The notes: generated by a model from the sequence alone, not told the origin. DNA of 43,764 nucleotides from Candidatus Heimdallarchaeota archaeon (GCA_019058275.1 JAHLVW010000079.1:1-43764), one strand, 5' to 3'. Shown: positions 16,542-26,222, counted from the stretch's first letter. Numbers and translations: made by a program.

Positions 16542-18575
16542 TTAACGACACTTTTTCTTTCGTATAAAGATGATGAGCACTGAGAGCATTGTTAGACCAG
16601 CAAAGATTGCAAATGGTCCTAAGAATGGTAGTTTAGCACTTAATGTTGGATCAGTCATCAATATTCGAGTTCCATTAACACCTTCTGCTAAGTAGATGTA
16701 ACTATTGTGTACACTGATGCCAAAGTGAGCATTGCCGTCATCAAAGTTTCCAATCAACTTTGGATGATTTATGTATGTTAAGTCAAAAACATCTAAACCT
16801 TCTGCAGCATCTAACATATAAACGAATCTTCCTTCAACAAAGATATCAATAGGAACCTTCCAAGTAAAGTATTGACCTATTTTAACAGGATTTTCTTTGT
16901 CAATTATATCAATGACATCGAATCCTTCCCAGGACATTACGAAAGCATAATCTTCTGTAACATGCATATCCATGTATACAGCATTTGGTCTTGTCCAGTT
17001 GCTTAGTTCTTCTGGATTGAATGGATTAGTTAAGTCAATAACATGGAAGTAATCCAAAGCTGCAAGTAAAAGATAAGTGTCAACCATTGCTGCACTGAAT
17101 ATTACTGGAACTTCGTGATAAATCATTGTCAATTGAGGATAGTCAGGGTAGTAAATGTCAATAATTGCTAAACCATCACCAGCAAGTGATACAAAAGCAA
17201 ACTCTTCGGTTACAAAGAGATCCCACATACCAAATCCAATCAAAGATATATTACCCATTTCAGTTATATTTGTAGGATCAGAAACATCTAGGATTTTTAG
17301 ACCAAATCCTGCTTCAAGAATGTAAGCATAATCATCCTTAACATTAACTTGGATGATATTTCCACCATCATCGAAGAATTTACCAATTTTTACTGGATTA
17401 GCAGGATCGCTTATGTCTAGAATTTCTAAGTTTGAAGTATCTGCAACGTAAGCGTAAGATCCATCGATAAAGAATCCAACAGTTTGACCATAAATTTGGT
17501 CGAACCACAGAATTACTAAGTTCATTGTATCTGCAGCATCTATAATCTCAAAAGTATAGGTATCATAAGCAAAAACAATATCTCCATCTACTATTATATC
17601 ATTGATGAAGAAATTATTATCAAACATCGAGTGGTATTGTACATTAGTTTTATTACTAATATCAACTAGTACTATATCATCTCCTTCCTCAATGTAAAGA
17701 TAGTTGCCAGCAACCTGGATGTCATTTATACCTGTATTATTAATATCATAAATATCAGTATTCACTGGTACTGCTAGTCTATCTGTAAAGTTGAAAAGCC
17801 ATACGTTGTCAGCATTTGCCACATAAATGTAGTTATTGGCATAGTAGAAATCATTCATATTTGGTACTTGAATGAAGTACATATAATCGATATTTGTAGG
17901 ATCAGTTACATTAAACACCTGACATTGATCATTATCTGTTTGAACGTAAGCCCATCTTTCATCTATTTTGACTTCTATTTGGAGTTCATAATAGTCAGTG
18001 TCTTGATAATGGTCTACATATGATGGATTTAGTAAATCGCTTATATTGTAGATATAAAATCTATCATTTCTTGTATAATAGACAAGATCACTTTGTCCGT
18101 AGATATCTCTTACTTGAGATGCTGACCAATTAGTAGCTAAATTAAGATTATTAATATCACTAGCATCTAAAACATAAATGGCTGAGTTATTTGAACAATA
18201 GATATAGTTTCCAGCAGCATAGATGTAATTGCAAGTGTAATCATCCCAAGAAGTTTCAATAACTGGGATAGATGCATTTGTTACATCATAGATTAACAAT
18301 CCTTCAGCTCCTAAAGCAAGGTAAGCGTAGTTCCCGACAACCGAGACATCATTTATTTGTCCGTAATTGTCGTCCCAATAACCAATTTCAGTAATATTTA
18401 CTGTGTCTAATGGTTTCTTGGCATTAATTGACAACCCATTATTATTTTCCTCTTCAGATATACCTGCTAGCATTCTAACTTGATCTGAAACTAAAAACGG
18501 TAGTAGAAAAGTAATAATGAATATGAAAGCAATTATTTTAGTTTTTCGGCTTCTTAATAGATTATTTTTTCTCAT
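16542..18575 (-). CDS. Secreted or membrane-anchored LVIVD-repeat protein, copy B
   Basis: A 677-residue paralogue of the 14325-16367 protein with the same plan: MRKNNLLRSRKTK and signal-anchor at about 13-35, the block KKPLDTVNITEIGYWDDNYGQ, LVIVD repeats (e.g. LEILDISDPANPVKIG, LKILDVSDPTNITEMG), and a C-terminal hydrophobic segment (FAIFAGLTMLSVLIIFI) with a KKKCR tail. Both ends are the best conserved; many mid-protein repeats differ, so the two copies may bind different partners. It is probably exposed outside the cell and held by the terminal helix. A GGCGG stands just before the ATG. The intervening 174 nt contains the second copy of the conserved upstream block, so each gene seems to have its own promoter. 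Confidence 0.9.
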   Translation of the reverse strand: MRKNNLLRSRKTKIIAFIFIITFLLPFLVSDQVRMLAGISEEENNNGLSINAKKPLDTVNITEIGYWDDNYGQINDVSVVGNYAYLALGAEGLLIYDVTNASIPVIETSWDDYTCNYIYAAGNYIYCSNNSAIYVLDASDINNLNLATNWSASQVRDIYGQSDLVYYTRNDRFYIYNISDLLNPSYVDHYQDTDYYELQIEVKIDERWAYVQTDNDQCQVFNVTDPTNIDYMYFIQVPNMNDFYYANNYIYVANADNVWLFNFTDRLAVPVNTDIYDINNTGINDIQVAGNYLYIEEGDDIVLVDISNKTNVQYHSMFDNNFFINDIIVDGDIVFAYDTYTFEIIDAADTMNLVILWFDQIYGQTVGFFIDGSYAYVADTSNLEILDISDPANPVKIGKFFDDGGNIIQVNVKDDYAYILEAGFGLKILDVSDPTNITEMGNISLIGFGMWDLFVTEEFAFVSLAGDGLAIIDIYYPDYPQLTMIYHEVPVIFSAAMVDTYLLLAALDYFHVIDLTNPFNPEELSNWTRPNAVYMDMHVTEDYAFVMSWEGFDVIDIIDKENPVKIGQYFTWKVPIDIFVEGRFVYMLDAAEGLDVFDLTYINHPKLIGNFDDGNAHFGISVHNSYIYLAEGVNGTRILMTDPTLSAKLPFLGPFAIFAGLTMLSVLIIFIRKKKCR

Positions 18576-18603
18576 GGCTTATTCCGCCTTGTTTTATAAC
18601 TCT

Positions 18604-18680
18604 CTATTCCGCATTAATATTAAAAAACGCTAACCTTTACAAAGATTGTTTCCTTTAAAAAACATTATTCTAGGAGCAAG
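18604..18680 (-). repeat. Duplicated upstream region, copy B
   Basis: Partner of the block at 16396-16472: same length, same 28-nt distance to its gene's ATG, about 87 percent identical by hand count. The longest identical stretch is the 16-nt ATTAAAAAACGCTAAC (plus strand), which on the coding strand gives the GTTAGCG and TTTTTTAAT elements. It marks the promoter and the duplication boundary. Confidence 0.75.
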
Positions 18681-18735
18681 AGTTAGAGTAAGGTAGAAGA
18701 AGAAAAAATTGCTGTATTGTTATTAGCTTCTTCTT

Positions 18736-19011
18736 TTATTTCTTTTGTGAGATTAAATCCAATGCAGTTTCTGGATTCATTATAGGTACAAAACTGAGTC
18801 TTAGCTCAGGTTGGTGATATAAATGCAGGTTTACTATTTGTTCATCACTTTCTGCATTACAGACTGTTATCCCTTTTGCTTCACCATTAAACATGAAAGG
18901 TCCAGATATAATTTCAGGATATTTTTTTCTTTCATTTTCCAGTTTTTGGAATTTCTTAATGACAACCACTATCTCATCAGCATTATACTCCCAAAATACT
19001 ATGAATTTCAT
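18736..19011 (-). CDS. DUF3303-family small protein
   Basis: About 91 residues from ATG 19011: MKFIVFWEYN at the N-terminus, then a helix rich in Lys/Glu, GPFMFNGEAKGITVCNAES and LHLYHQPELRLSFVPIM. This matches the DUF3303 pattern (MKF.VFWEY, KG..I.E....E....., FVP.M), a ferredoxin-like dimeric fold. The frame could begin four codons earlier at GTG 19023, but family proteins begin at the MKF. The function is unknown. It lies between the LVIVD pair and the terpenoid-cyclase-like gene on the same strand, and appears to be its own unit. Confidence 0.8.
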   Translation of the reverse strand: MKFIVFWEYNADEIVVVIKKFQKLENERKKYPEIISGPFMFNGEAKGITVCNAESDEQIVNLHLYHQPELRLSFVPIMNPETALDLISQKK

Positions 19012-19121
19012 TAGTAATCGCACACGATTGACAAATACAAATTAAGATTTCAAGTAATTAGATGTTATACGTTTTTAAATTAGTTTTCCCTCTCCTTTTC
19101 ATTGTAAAAAGAAATTGTAGT

Positions 19122-20156
19122 TTAATGCCGGCTTCTAATTTTAGGATAAGCTTGAAATGGTGTTCTTGGTTCAGTACTTATCCAATCACCAGACTCATCT
19201 ATTTTTGATAGCGAATTCAACAGATCATATGTTATCCAACGAGTTGCTTGCGGTTTTGGTTGATACTCCCATAATCCATAATTACCTTGTAATTCAAGTA
19301 TGAATTTTACTAATTCAGATACTCTTTCATCTTCTAAAGTTGCTCCTACTTTCCAACATAAATCTAACATAAAGGACAAGTCGTAACGAGCAAAGTACGT
19401 AATAAAACCAGTTGCTTGTTCTATACCCATTGTTCTGGCAACCTCAAATCCTATTGTATATTGTTCTTTGGTACCTCTACCAAGCAGTAGATCTAGTGCT
19501 TTTCTTGCTTCATCTGAATTTTGATGTTTTGGATGAAGTGCTAAACAGCTGAGAGCTCCAGATGTGTTTGAACGGCAACCCCATCTTGAATGGGCAATTT
19601 TCCTGTACCCAGCAACATAACCAAAATTACCCTTTACAATACCAGTTGGCCAAGCACCATCAGACATCCGTTGTACTAGAAGCCATTCAAAAGCTTTCTC
19701 AGCTCTTGAATCTGTAGCATAACCACACATGGCTACACCTCGCAAAGGTATCGCTGTTTGTAAGGTCATAATTTCGTAACCATCACGCTCTAATTGCTTC
19801 TCTCTAATTTTAGGTAATGCCCATGAACCATCATCTCTTTGCAAGGAAAACAAATATTCAGCTCCTTTCTTCACTGCTGGAAAATCAGATGTAAAACCAA
19901 GATAGCCTAACCTAACTAGCGCTTGTGCTGTTGCGAATACTTTAGTGCTATGAGCACCACCAACAAAATCACCCTTTTCCCAAATTCCCACTTTAGATTG
20001 CAATTTAAGAAGATTGGCAATAAAGGGATCTTCCTTGCGGATGTTTTGTAATTCCTTAACTTCAGAATCGTTTTCAGTATGATTAAGCAAATTCTTCATT
20101 ACTAGATATCTAAGGTTTGGTGATTGGTCTGCAAGTAAAAGAGGAACCCAAGTCAT
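19122..20156 (-). CDS. Prenyltransferase/squalene-cyclase-fold (alpha/alpha barrel) protein
   Basis: A 344-residue protein of the terpenoid cyclase/protein prenyltransferase alpha-alpha toroid type. QW-like repeats are visible: GAEYLFSLQRDDGSWALP, AFEWLLVQRMSDGAWPTG and LVKFILELQGNYGLWEYQ. There is no DxDD motif of squalene-hopene cyclase and no signal peptide or membrane segment, so it is not evidently a classical cyclase. Its ATG overlaps the stop of the upstream double-UvrA gene by 4 nt, so the two are translationally coupled. The family also contains uncharacterised proteins that bind small molecules or peptides; its reaction is unknown. Confidence 0.85.
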   Translation of the reverse strand: MTWVPLLLADQSPNLRYLVMKNLLNHTENDSEVKELQNIRKEDPFIANLLKLQSKVGIWEKGDFVGGAHSTKVFATAQALVRLGYLGFTSDFPAVKKGAEYLFSLQRDDGSWALPKIREKQLERDGYEIMTLQTAIPLRGVAMCGYATDSRAEKAFEWLLVQRMSDGAWPTGIVKGNFGYVAGYRKIAHSRWGCRSNTSGALSCLALHPKHQNSDEARKALDLLLGRGTKEQYTIGFEVARTMGIEQATGFITYFARYDLSFMLDLCWKVGATLEDERVSELVKFILELQGNYGLWEYQPKPQATRWITYDLLNSLSKIDESGDWISTEPRTPFQAYPKIRSRH

Positions 20157-23100
20157 TTGTAAAACTCCAATATTTCTTTAATAAAGGGAGCAGTTGGTGT
20201 CTTTCCATTAGCAATTTGCTCAGGAGTACCACTTGCAACAACTTTCCCTCCTTCAGGACCACCACCAGGTCCTAATTCAATTAACCAATCACATGAAGCT
20301 AAGAGCTCAGGACTGTGTTCGATAACTATAATAGAATGACCATCATCTACGAGTTTATGTAGTATTTTTGCAAAACGACTAATGTCATCTAAATGCTGAC
20401 CTACAGTAGGTTCATCAAGAATGTACATTGTTTGTGGTTTTGTTTTCTTACTCAATTCTAAAGCTATTTTTAGTCTCTGAGCTTCACCACCAGATAATGA
20501 ATAGCCTGGTTGACGCAACACAAGATATCCTAATCCAACATCTATTGCAATCTTTAATTTTCTAGCAATTTTTTCTTCATCTTTGAATAACTCATAGACT
20601 TGATTTATTGTTAATTGATATAATTCTGGGAGTGTATATCCTTTAAGTCGAATATCCCATACTTCAGCTATATGTCCAGAACCTTTACAAGTATCGCAAG
20701 GAGTTCGTATTGAAGGCAAGAAGCCCATATTAGTATAAATTCTTCCACGTCCTAGACAAACAGAACACCTTTTAGTTAGTTGACTTTCTTTTATACCTAA
20801 TACTTGAGCATCCTCACTTTCAGCATACAACTTTGTAATTGGTTTTGTCAAACCCAAGTAATGTAATGGATTATAGATTCCGCGTCTTGATTGATCCAAT
20901 ATAATCATTCTTTCGGGCGCATCAACAATTTCTTTATGTTCTCCAGGTTCAATTGGTTCATAAGCAACAGAAGTTGTTTGTTTTCTTGGAACTAACTTAC
21001 GACCAAGTGTATCAATTAGTAAAGTGCTTTTACCAGAACCAGATACACCACATAATCCTGTTAAAACACCAAGTGGGATTCTAACTTCCTCTCCTTTGAG
21101 GTTATATGCAACTGCCCCGAGAATTTTCATCCAATTTAGAGGCTTTCTTCTTATCTTTCTATAATTGAATTTTTTATCTCCTTGCAACCATTGAGTTGTT
21201 AATGTGGATTTTTCTAGAACATCTCTTAATGTACCTTGTGCTACAATTTTCCCTCCAGTAATTCCAGGTCCAGGACCCATATCTAACAAGTAATCAGCAT
21301 TACGAATAATTATTGGATCATGTTCCACAATTATGACAGTGTTACCTTCCTGACACAATTCTTGAAGAGCTTCGATTAAGGAATTTACTTCTGAAGGATG
21401 AAGTCCTCGTGATGGCTCATCAAGAAGAATAGTTAGTGATGTTAAACCACTCACTAAAAGACCAGCTAGTTTCACTCTTTGTGCTTCACCAGCTGATAAT
21501 GTTGCATAAATCCTATTCAAATGAATATAACCTAGTCCAACTTGTTTCAAAAAATCTAATCGTTTTAGAATAGTATCCAGATTAGCTTTTATCATCTTTG
21601 GAATTGCTGTTGGAATTTTTACTTTAACTAAAGTACTAGCTAATTTCTTCAAAGGCATTTCTTTAAAATCATGAATATTGAAGCCATTTATCCTAACGTT
21701 TAGATATTGTGGTTTAAGACGACCTCCCTTACAGTCAGGACATATTTCAGTCTCAGTATATGTTCCACCTACATCCCATTCACCCATCCAACCATAAAGC
21801 CCTCTAAATCTCATTTTGAAAGTTCGTCTATGCCCTTTTCTACCAATGGAGTGAACTTCTAGGGGTTCTGAATCACCGAAAAGAAAAGCTTGTTGTGCTT
21901 CACTTGGCATCTCATTCCAAGGTGTAGTTTTAGGATCAAAATTGTATCTTTTAGCAAGTGACTGAATGATGTAATATCCACCATTAAATTCCTTGCAAAT
22001 ATAGCCACAAGGAAAGAATCCAGGAGAATACATACCTCCAGAACAAATCGGTTTCTCAGGTTTAATTATTAATTTTTCAGGACATGGTTTTCTTAAACTA
22101 CCAACTCCATTGCATTTATTGCAAGCAGCTGCATAATTGACAGGAGAGAAGTGTCTTACTTTAGCTACTGGTTCTTTTGATTTGCAAGAGGGACAGATCC
22201 AGTGGTCTCCCTTTAACATTTCGACTTTACATTTCTCACATTCTTTCTTTCCAATATTAGCAAATAAAACAGCTAAGTGATAAGAAATCTCAGTTTCAAT
22301 ACCAACAGTGTTTCTAAGATTATAACGACCACTATCTGGTTTGACAGAAATTGTTACACCTAGTCCTATAACAGTATCTACAGGAGCTTCCGGACCCTCT
22401 CTTGTACTTTGCCTTTCATAAAGGGTTAATGTTTCAAGAAACCTTCTTCTAGCCTCAGTCTCGAGTATATCGCTAACTAGACTAGATTTCCCAGAACCAG
22501 AAACACCAGTTACAACTGTGAGTTTATTTTTTTGAAAGTCGACATCTACATTTTGGAGATTATGGATATTTGCACCTCGAATGGAAATAACATTCTGTAG
22601 TTTATAATCACTTTTCTTTTCAACTCTATCTGGATGAATAACTTCCTCTTCTTTCAATAATTGACCTGTAATTGATTTCTTACTATCCAAAAGATCATTT
22701 ACAGATCCTGTGAAGACAAGATTCCCACCCTTTTCTCCTGCACCAGGTCCAAGATCAATAATCCAATCAGCAGCTTTAATTATATCGGAATTATGTTCAA
22801 CAACAACAATAGTACCCCCAGAACGAACTAGATAATCTAGAACATTTAACAATCCAGTTATATCATAAGGATGCAATCCTGTGGATGGCTCATCTAAGAT
22901 AATTAATCTTCCACTTAAAGAGGCTCTACCAAGATACTTTGCTAATTTGACTCTTTGAGCTTCTCCACCAGATATTGTAGTTGAAGGTTGACCCAAAGGC
23001 AAATAACCTAAACCAACGTCATGCATTGCTTTTAGTATTCTGCAGGCTGCTTTGCGGTTTTTCTCTGTCAATTTCATTTCTTTCTCTAATATATCAAATG

Positions 23101-25015
23101 CTTGTGAAACATCCAATCTATAGAAGTCAGCTATTGAGTAAGTTTCACCATTGAAATTAGCTTTAGCTGCTAAAACTTCATCCGAAAACCGTTCACCACT
23201 ACAACTCGAACAAGTAATCCATGTAGAAGGAAGGTATCTCATTTTTACTTCTAAAGCACCAATTCCTTTACATTCTTGACAAGCACCCTCAGGACGATTA
23301 AAGGAGAAATGAGATGCTGACAGACCCGTTTCAGCAGCAAATATTTCACGTATAATATCAGAGAGCTTTGTATATGTTGCAGGATTTGATCTAGGGTTTC
23401 TTCCTATAGGACTTTGATCTACTATTACAGTTTTTAGCATGGGACCGATGATTTCTTTACAACCAACTGGCTTTTTCTTTGATAACGAAGTAACTAACAC
23501 TTCTTCAACAAAAGTACTTTTACCAGATCCCGAAACACCAGTAATAACTGATAAACAATTAATTGGTATTGTTACATCTATATCCTTTAGTGTTCGAAAG
23601 CTTACACCCTTGAAAATTAAGAACTCATCTGGTTGGTCTCTTAAAGTAGGGATTTTTACTCTATCTCTTAAGCTAAAATATCTACCTGTGTAAGTATCAC
23701 TTCGCCATAATTCGTTTATTTTCCCTGAGTAGACTATTTCTCCGCCTTTGTTTCCAGCAGCTGGACCAATATCTATAGCATAATCTGCTTGTACTGCAGC
23801 CATTCTATCATGTTCAACGAAAATAACTGGTCCCTTTAACTTCCTTAAAATCGGCAGGAAGTTCTTAACATCTGCTATATGTTGTCCAATTGTTGGTTCA
23901 TCAAGTACATAGAGCATGTCCTCAAGACGACTTGATATTGCTACTGCAAGTCGAACACGTTGAGATTCTCCTCGAGATAAAGTTGGTGAAGAGCGATTTA
24001 ATGAAATATAACCCAAACCAACTCTTTCTAAAGAATTAATTCTTTTCAAAATTTCTTGGACTAACCTATTTGCTGTAGAGGGCAAATCTGGTTCATCAAA
24101 CAATTGTTTAACTTCGCTAACTGTTTTAGCTAATAGTTCTGTTAAATTTAGATTCTTCCAATATACAGGTACAGCTTTAGGATGAAGACCAGTTTCCTTA
24201 CATTTTTCACAACCTTTCCCTTTGCAATAAGGACAAGATGTGTGAAAGTGTAATGGTTCTATCTCTCCCAACCAAGTATTGCAAACTATACAAACAGTAG
24301 TTTTTGAAAAAGTTAAATCATAATCATTGAACTTAACTTTTAGCGCATATGAACCTAGTGCGGTAATATCCTCTAGTACCTTACGAAATTCCTTAATGCT
24401 TGTTTTCTTATCATAAACACCAATTAGAAGATCGATATTGTGTTTCTTACTTGAATCTAACTTTTGCTCTTCCCAAGATTCACCATCAATTATAATATCT
24501 TTAGGATCAAATGCCTTTTTCAACATACTTAGAAATGTTCGATGACTACCGATGGTATTTTGTACCAAAGGAGCGAAAATAGAGATTTTATTCGTTTTAT
24601 TGATTAATAAGATGCGATCAATTATTTCATCTTCTTTTAAAACAGTGTTTTTAGCACCACATTTTGAACACCTTCTTTCACCAAGATTTGCATAAAGTAA
24701 CCGTAAAAATGGGTGAAGACCAGAAGCTGTTGCTAAAGTGGAAAGAGGGTTGCGATTAAGTAGATTTTGACCAACAGCAATAGTTGGTCCTGCACCAGTC
24801 AAGCTTTGTACTTTTGCTGGTAACAATCTAAGACTTGAATTTCTTGTTGAAAAAATATCTAAAAAGCGTCTTCTTGCTTCATGATAAAGGGTATCAAAAA
24901 CTAGAGATGTTTTCCCAGATCCAGAGATGCCTGTGACAACTGTAAGACCATCTGATATATCGACATCGATATTTTGAAGATTATTTTCTCTGGCACCTCG
25001 GATTTTTATGTTCAT
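20153..25015 (-). CDS. Tandem double UvrA-like protein with four ABC ATPase domains
   Basis: A 1620-residue protein made of two UvrA units (about 1-800 and 805-1620), versus about 950 residues for normal UvrA. Walker A: 29-36 (GISGSGKT), 493-500, 837-844 and 1323-1330 (GVSGSGKS). Signatures: LSRGESQ 346-352, ISGGEAQ 681-687, LSAGEAQ 1173-1179, LSGGEAQ 1507-1513. Walker B-like LDEP occurs in all four domains, so all look active. Zinc CxxC pairs occur at 116-119, 242-245, 261-264, 580-583, 602-605, 926-929, 941-944, 1093-1096, 1417-1420 and 1440-1443. UvrA proper recognises DNA damage and loads UvrB; no uvrB or uvrC is here. The D-loop is GQH in domains 1 and 4 but GLHP in 2 and 3. It probably binds DNA or nucleic-acid-linked ligands; drug-resistance-type UvrA paralogues are known. 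Starts with ATG at 25015. Confidence 0.93.
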   Translation of the reverse strand: MNIKIRGARENNLQNIDVDISDGLTVVTGISGSGKTSLVFDTLYHEARRRFLDIFSTRNSSLRLLPAKVQSLTGAGPTIAVGQNLLNRNPLSTLATASGLHPFLRLLYANLGERRCSKCGAKNTVLKEDEIIDRILLINKTNKISIFAPLVQNTIGSHRTFLSMLKKAFDPKDIIIDGESWEEQKLDSSKKHNIDLLIGVYDKKTSIKEFRKVLEDITALGSYALKVKFNDYDLTFSKTTVCIVCNTWLGEIEPLHFHTSCPYCKGKGCEKCKETGLHPKAVPVYWKNLNLTELLAKTVSEVKQLFDEPDLPSTANRLVQEILKRINSLERVGLGYISLNRSSPTLSRGESQRVRLAVAISSRLEDMLYVLDEPTIGQHIADVKNFLPILRKLKGPVIFVEHDRMAAVQADYAIDIGPAAGNKGGEIVYSGKINELWRSDTYTGRYFSLRDRVKIPTLRDQPDEFLIFKGVSFRTLKDIDVTIPINCLSVITGVSGSGKSTFVEEVLVTSLSKKKPVGCKEIIGPMLKTVIVDQSPIGRNPRSNPATYTKLSDIIREIFAAETGLSASHFSFNRPEGACQECKGIGALEVKMRYLPSTWITCSSCSGERFSDEVLAAKANFNGETYSIADFYRLDVSQAFDILEKEMKLTEKNRKAACRILKAMHDVGLGYLPLGQPSTTISGGEAQRVKLAKYLGRASLSGRLIILDEPSTGLHPYDITGLLNVLDYLVRSGGTIVVVEHNSDIIKAADWIIDLGPGAGEKGGNLVFTGSVNDLLDSKKSITGQLLKEEEVIHPDRVEKKSDYKLQNVISIRGANIHNLQNVDVDFQKNKLTVVTGVSGSGKSSLVSDILETEARRRFLETLTLYERQSTREGPEAPVDTVIGLGVTISVKPDSGRYNLRNTVGIETEISYHLAVLFANIGKKECEKCKVEMLKGDHWICPSCKSKEPVAKVRHFSPVNYAAACNKCNGVGSLRKPCPEKLIIKPEKPICSGGMYSPGFFPCGYICKEFNGGYYIIQSLAKRYNFDPKTTPWNEMPSEAQQAFLFGDSEPLEVHSIGRKGHRRTFKMRFRGLYGWMGEWDVGGTYTETEICPDCKGGRLKPQYLNVRINGFNIHDFKEMPLKKLASTLVKVKIPTAIPKMIKANLDTILKRLDFLKQVGLGYIHLNRIYATLSAGEAQRVKLAGLLVSGLTSLTILLDEPSRGLHPSEVNSLIEALQELCQEGNTVIIVEHDPIIIRNADYLLDMGPGPGITGGKIVAQGTLRDVLEKSTLTTQWLQGDKKFNYRKIRRKPLNWMKILGAVAYNLKGEEVRIPLGVLTGLCGVSGSGKSTLLIDTLGRKLVPRKQTTSVAYEPIEPGEHKEIVDAPERMIILDQSRRGIYNPLHYLGLTKPITKLYAESEDAQVLGIKESQLTKRCSVCLGRGRIYTNMGFLPSIRTPCDTCKGSGHIAEVWDIRLKGYTLPELYQLTINQVYELFKDEEKIARKLKIAIDVGLGYLVLRQPGYSLSGGEAQRLKIALELSKKTKPQTMYILDEPTVGQHLDDISRFAKILHKLVDDGHSIIVIEHSPELLASCDWLIELGPGGGPEGGKVVASGTPEQIANGKTPTAPFIKEILEFYK

Positions 25016-25188
25016 ATTAAAATCACTTTTTACTATGAGCTAATCAACTCATATTTTAAGATATAAAGAGTTTTGAGTAGAGATAACCGATAATATTCCT
25101 AATTATACCTTTTCTTAAGAATTTTTTTTATTTGCTTGTTCCTAGTAATAATATTATAGATATAGAATTAGATAAATGAGATCTTGCG

Positions 25189-25863
25189 ATGAACAATTAT
25201 TATTCAAAGCAACTTTCTGCTAATAAGCTAAAACGCTGCTATAATATTGCTTCACCTAGAATAAAACAATATTTAGAAGCTGAGATTAAATTTGTGCTAG
25301 AGCAAATAAAACCATCAGATAAGGTTTTAGAACTAGGTTGTGGTTATGGTAGAGTTCTTAAGCGAATAGCAGAGAAAGCAGCAAAAGTTATAGGGATTGA
25401 TACTTCTAGTGAAAGTATTCAGCTAGCAGAAAAATATCTTCAAGATTACACAAATATCGAATTATTCCAAATGAACGCAAAATCGATGGATTTCAAAGAA
25501 CAATCATTTGATGTAGTTATTGGTATACAAAACAGCATTTCTGCATTTAAAGTAAAACCAGAAGAACTTACAAAAGAAAGCCTTAGAGTAACAAAACAAA
25601 ATGGAAAAGTGATTTTTTCAAGTTACTCTGACAAAATATGGCAAGAACGATTGGATTGGTTTGCTGAACAATCAGAAGAGGGATTACTAGGAGAGATCAA
25701 TTTTATGAAAACTGGAAAAGGAGTTATCATTTGCAAAGATGGATTTAAAGCAACCACTTTTACAAAAGATAATTTCGAAAAATTGCTAAGAAAAATGAAA
25801 TTAAAGGGTATAATAATAGAAATCGATAATTCAAGTATTTTCTGTGTGATATCAAACAAATAA
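25189..25863 (+). CDS. Class I SAM-dependent methyltransferase
   Basis: A 224-residue soluble enzyme with the Rossmann-type SAM site: motif I VLELGCGYGRVLKR (47-60), acidic loop GIDTSSES after strand 2, and FDVVIGIQNSISAF as motif II/post-II. The N-terminal 35 residues are helical and basic, and the C-terminal part (about 170-224) ends in beta strands. It is of the Methyltransf_11/25 general type; the acceptor cannot be deduced. ATG 25189 follows GATCTTGCG with only weak SD. It is divergent from the double-UvrA gene over 173 nt of AT-rich intergenic DNA. Confidence 0.88.
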   Translation: MNNYYSKQLSANKLKRCYNIASPRIKQYLEAEIKFVLEQIKPSDKVLELGCGYGRVLKRIAEKAAKVIGIDTSSESIQLAEKYLQDYTNIELFQMNAKSMDFKEQSFDVVIGIQNSISAFKVKPEELTKESLRVTKQNGKVIFSSYSDKIWQERLDWFAEQSEEGLLGEINFMKTGKGVIICKDGFKATTFTKDNFEKLLRKMKLKGIIIEIDNSSIFCVISNK

Positions 25864-25984
25864 TTTGCAGCTATAGGTAAAAATATAGAAAAAATGCAAG
25901 TAAGCAAGTTTTTGTCAGATAAAAAGAATTTTATACTATTTTTGCTTTATTTATTTATCCTTTTATATTGGTGAGGATTAATTT

Positions 25985-26185
25985 ATGTCAGAAACTAAAG
26001 ACGATCAAAAATTAATCGACATCTTAGTATGTTGGTTTGTTGGTTATTTAGGTATTCACAGATTCTTAAAGGGTTACACTACCTCAGGAATCCTATGGTT
26101 ATGCACTGGCGGACTCTGTGGTGTTGGTTGGATAATTGATTTAATCTATATCATTACTGATAAAGAATGGATTATGCCAAAGTAG
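25985..26185 (+). CDS. TM2-domain membrane protein
   Basis: A 66-residue protein with the TM2 pattern: WFVGYLGIHRFLKGY (helix 1 with the GxxGxHRFY-like turn), GILWLCTGGLCGVGWIIDLIYI (helix 2 with the D at the end). Two transmembrane helices joined by a short loop; ends DKEWIMPK. TM2 proteins occur in bacteria, archaea and eukaryotes, mostly as small uncharacterised membrane proteins. GGTGAGGATT lies upstream of the ATG. The stop codon lies inside a terminator hairpin, so this is a single-gene transcript. Confidence 0.93.
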   Translation: MSETKDDQKLIDILVCWFVGYLGIHRFLKGYTTSGILWLCTGGLCGVGWIIDLIYIITDKEWIMPK

Positions 26186-26215
26186 CAATTCATTGCTACA
26201 CCTATTTTTTTTTTT
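26183..26215 (+). terminator. Hairpin plus T-run after the TM2 gene
   Basis: TAGCAAT (26183-26189) pairs with ATTGCTA (26192-26198) around TC; the stem includes the TM2 stop codon. A run of 11 T follows at 26204-26214. Typical intrinsic-like terminator. Confidence 0.7.
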
Positions 26216-26222
26216 CTATTTC

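Noticed and set aside
20153..25015. Double UvrA as two genes fused by an assembly error
   Set aside because: The linker at about 795-808 has no internal start with a binding site, and the second unit is not a near copy of the first; a real fusion is more likely, though reads were not seen.
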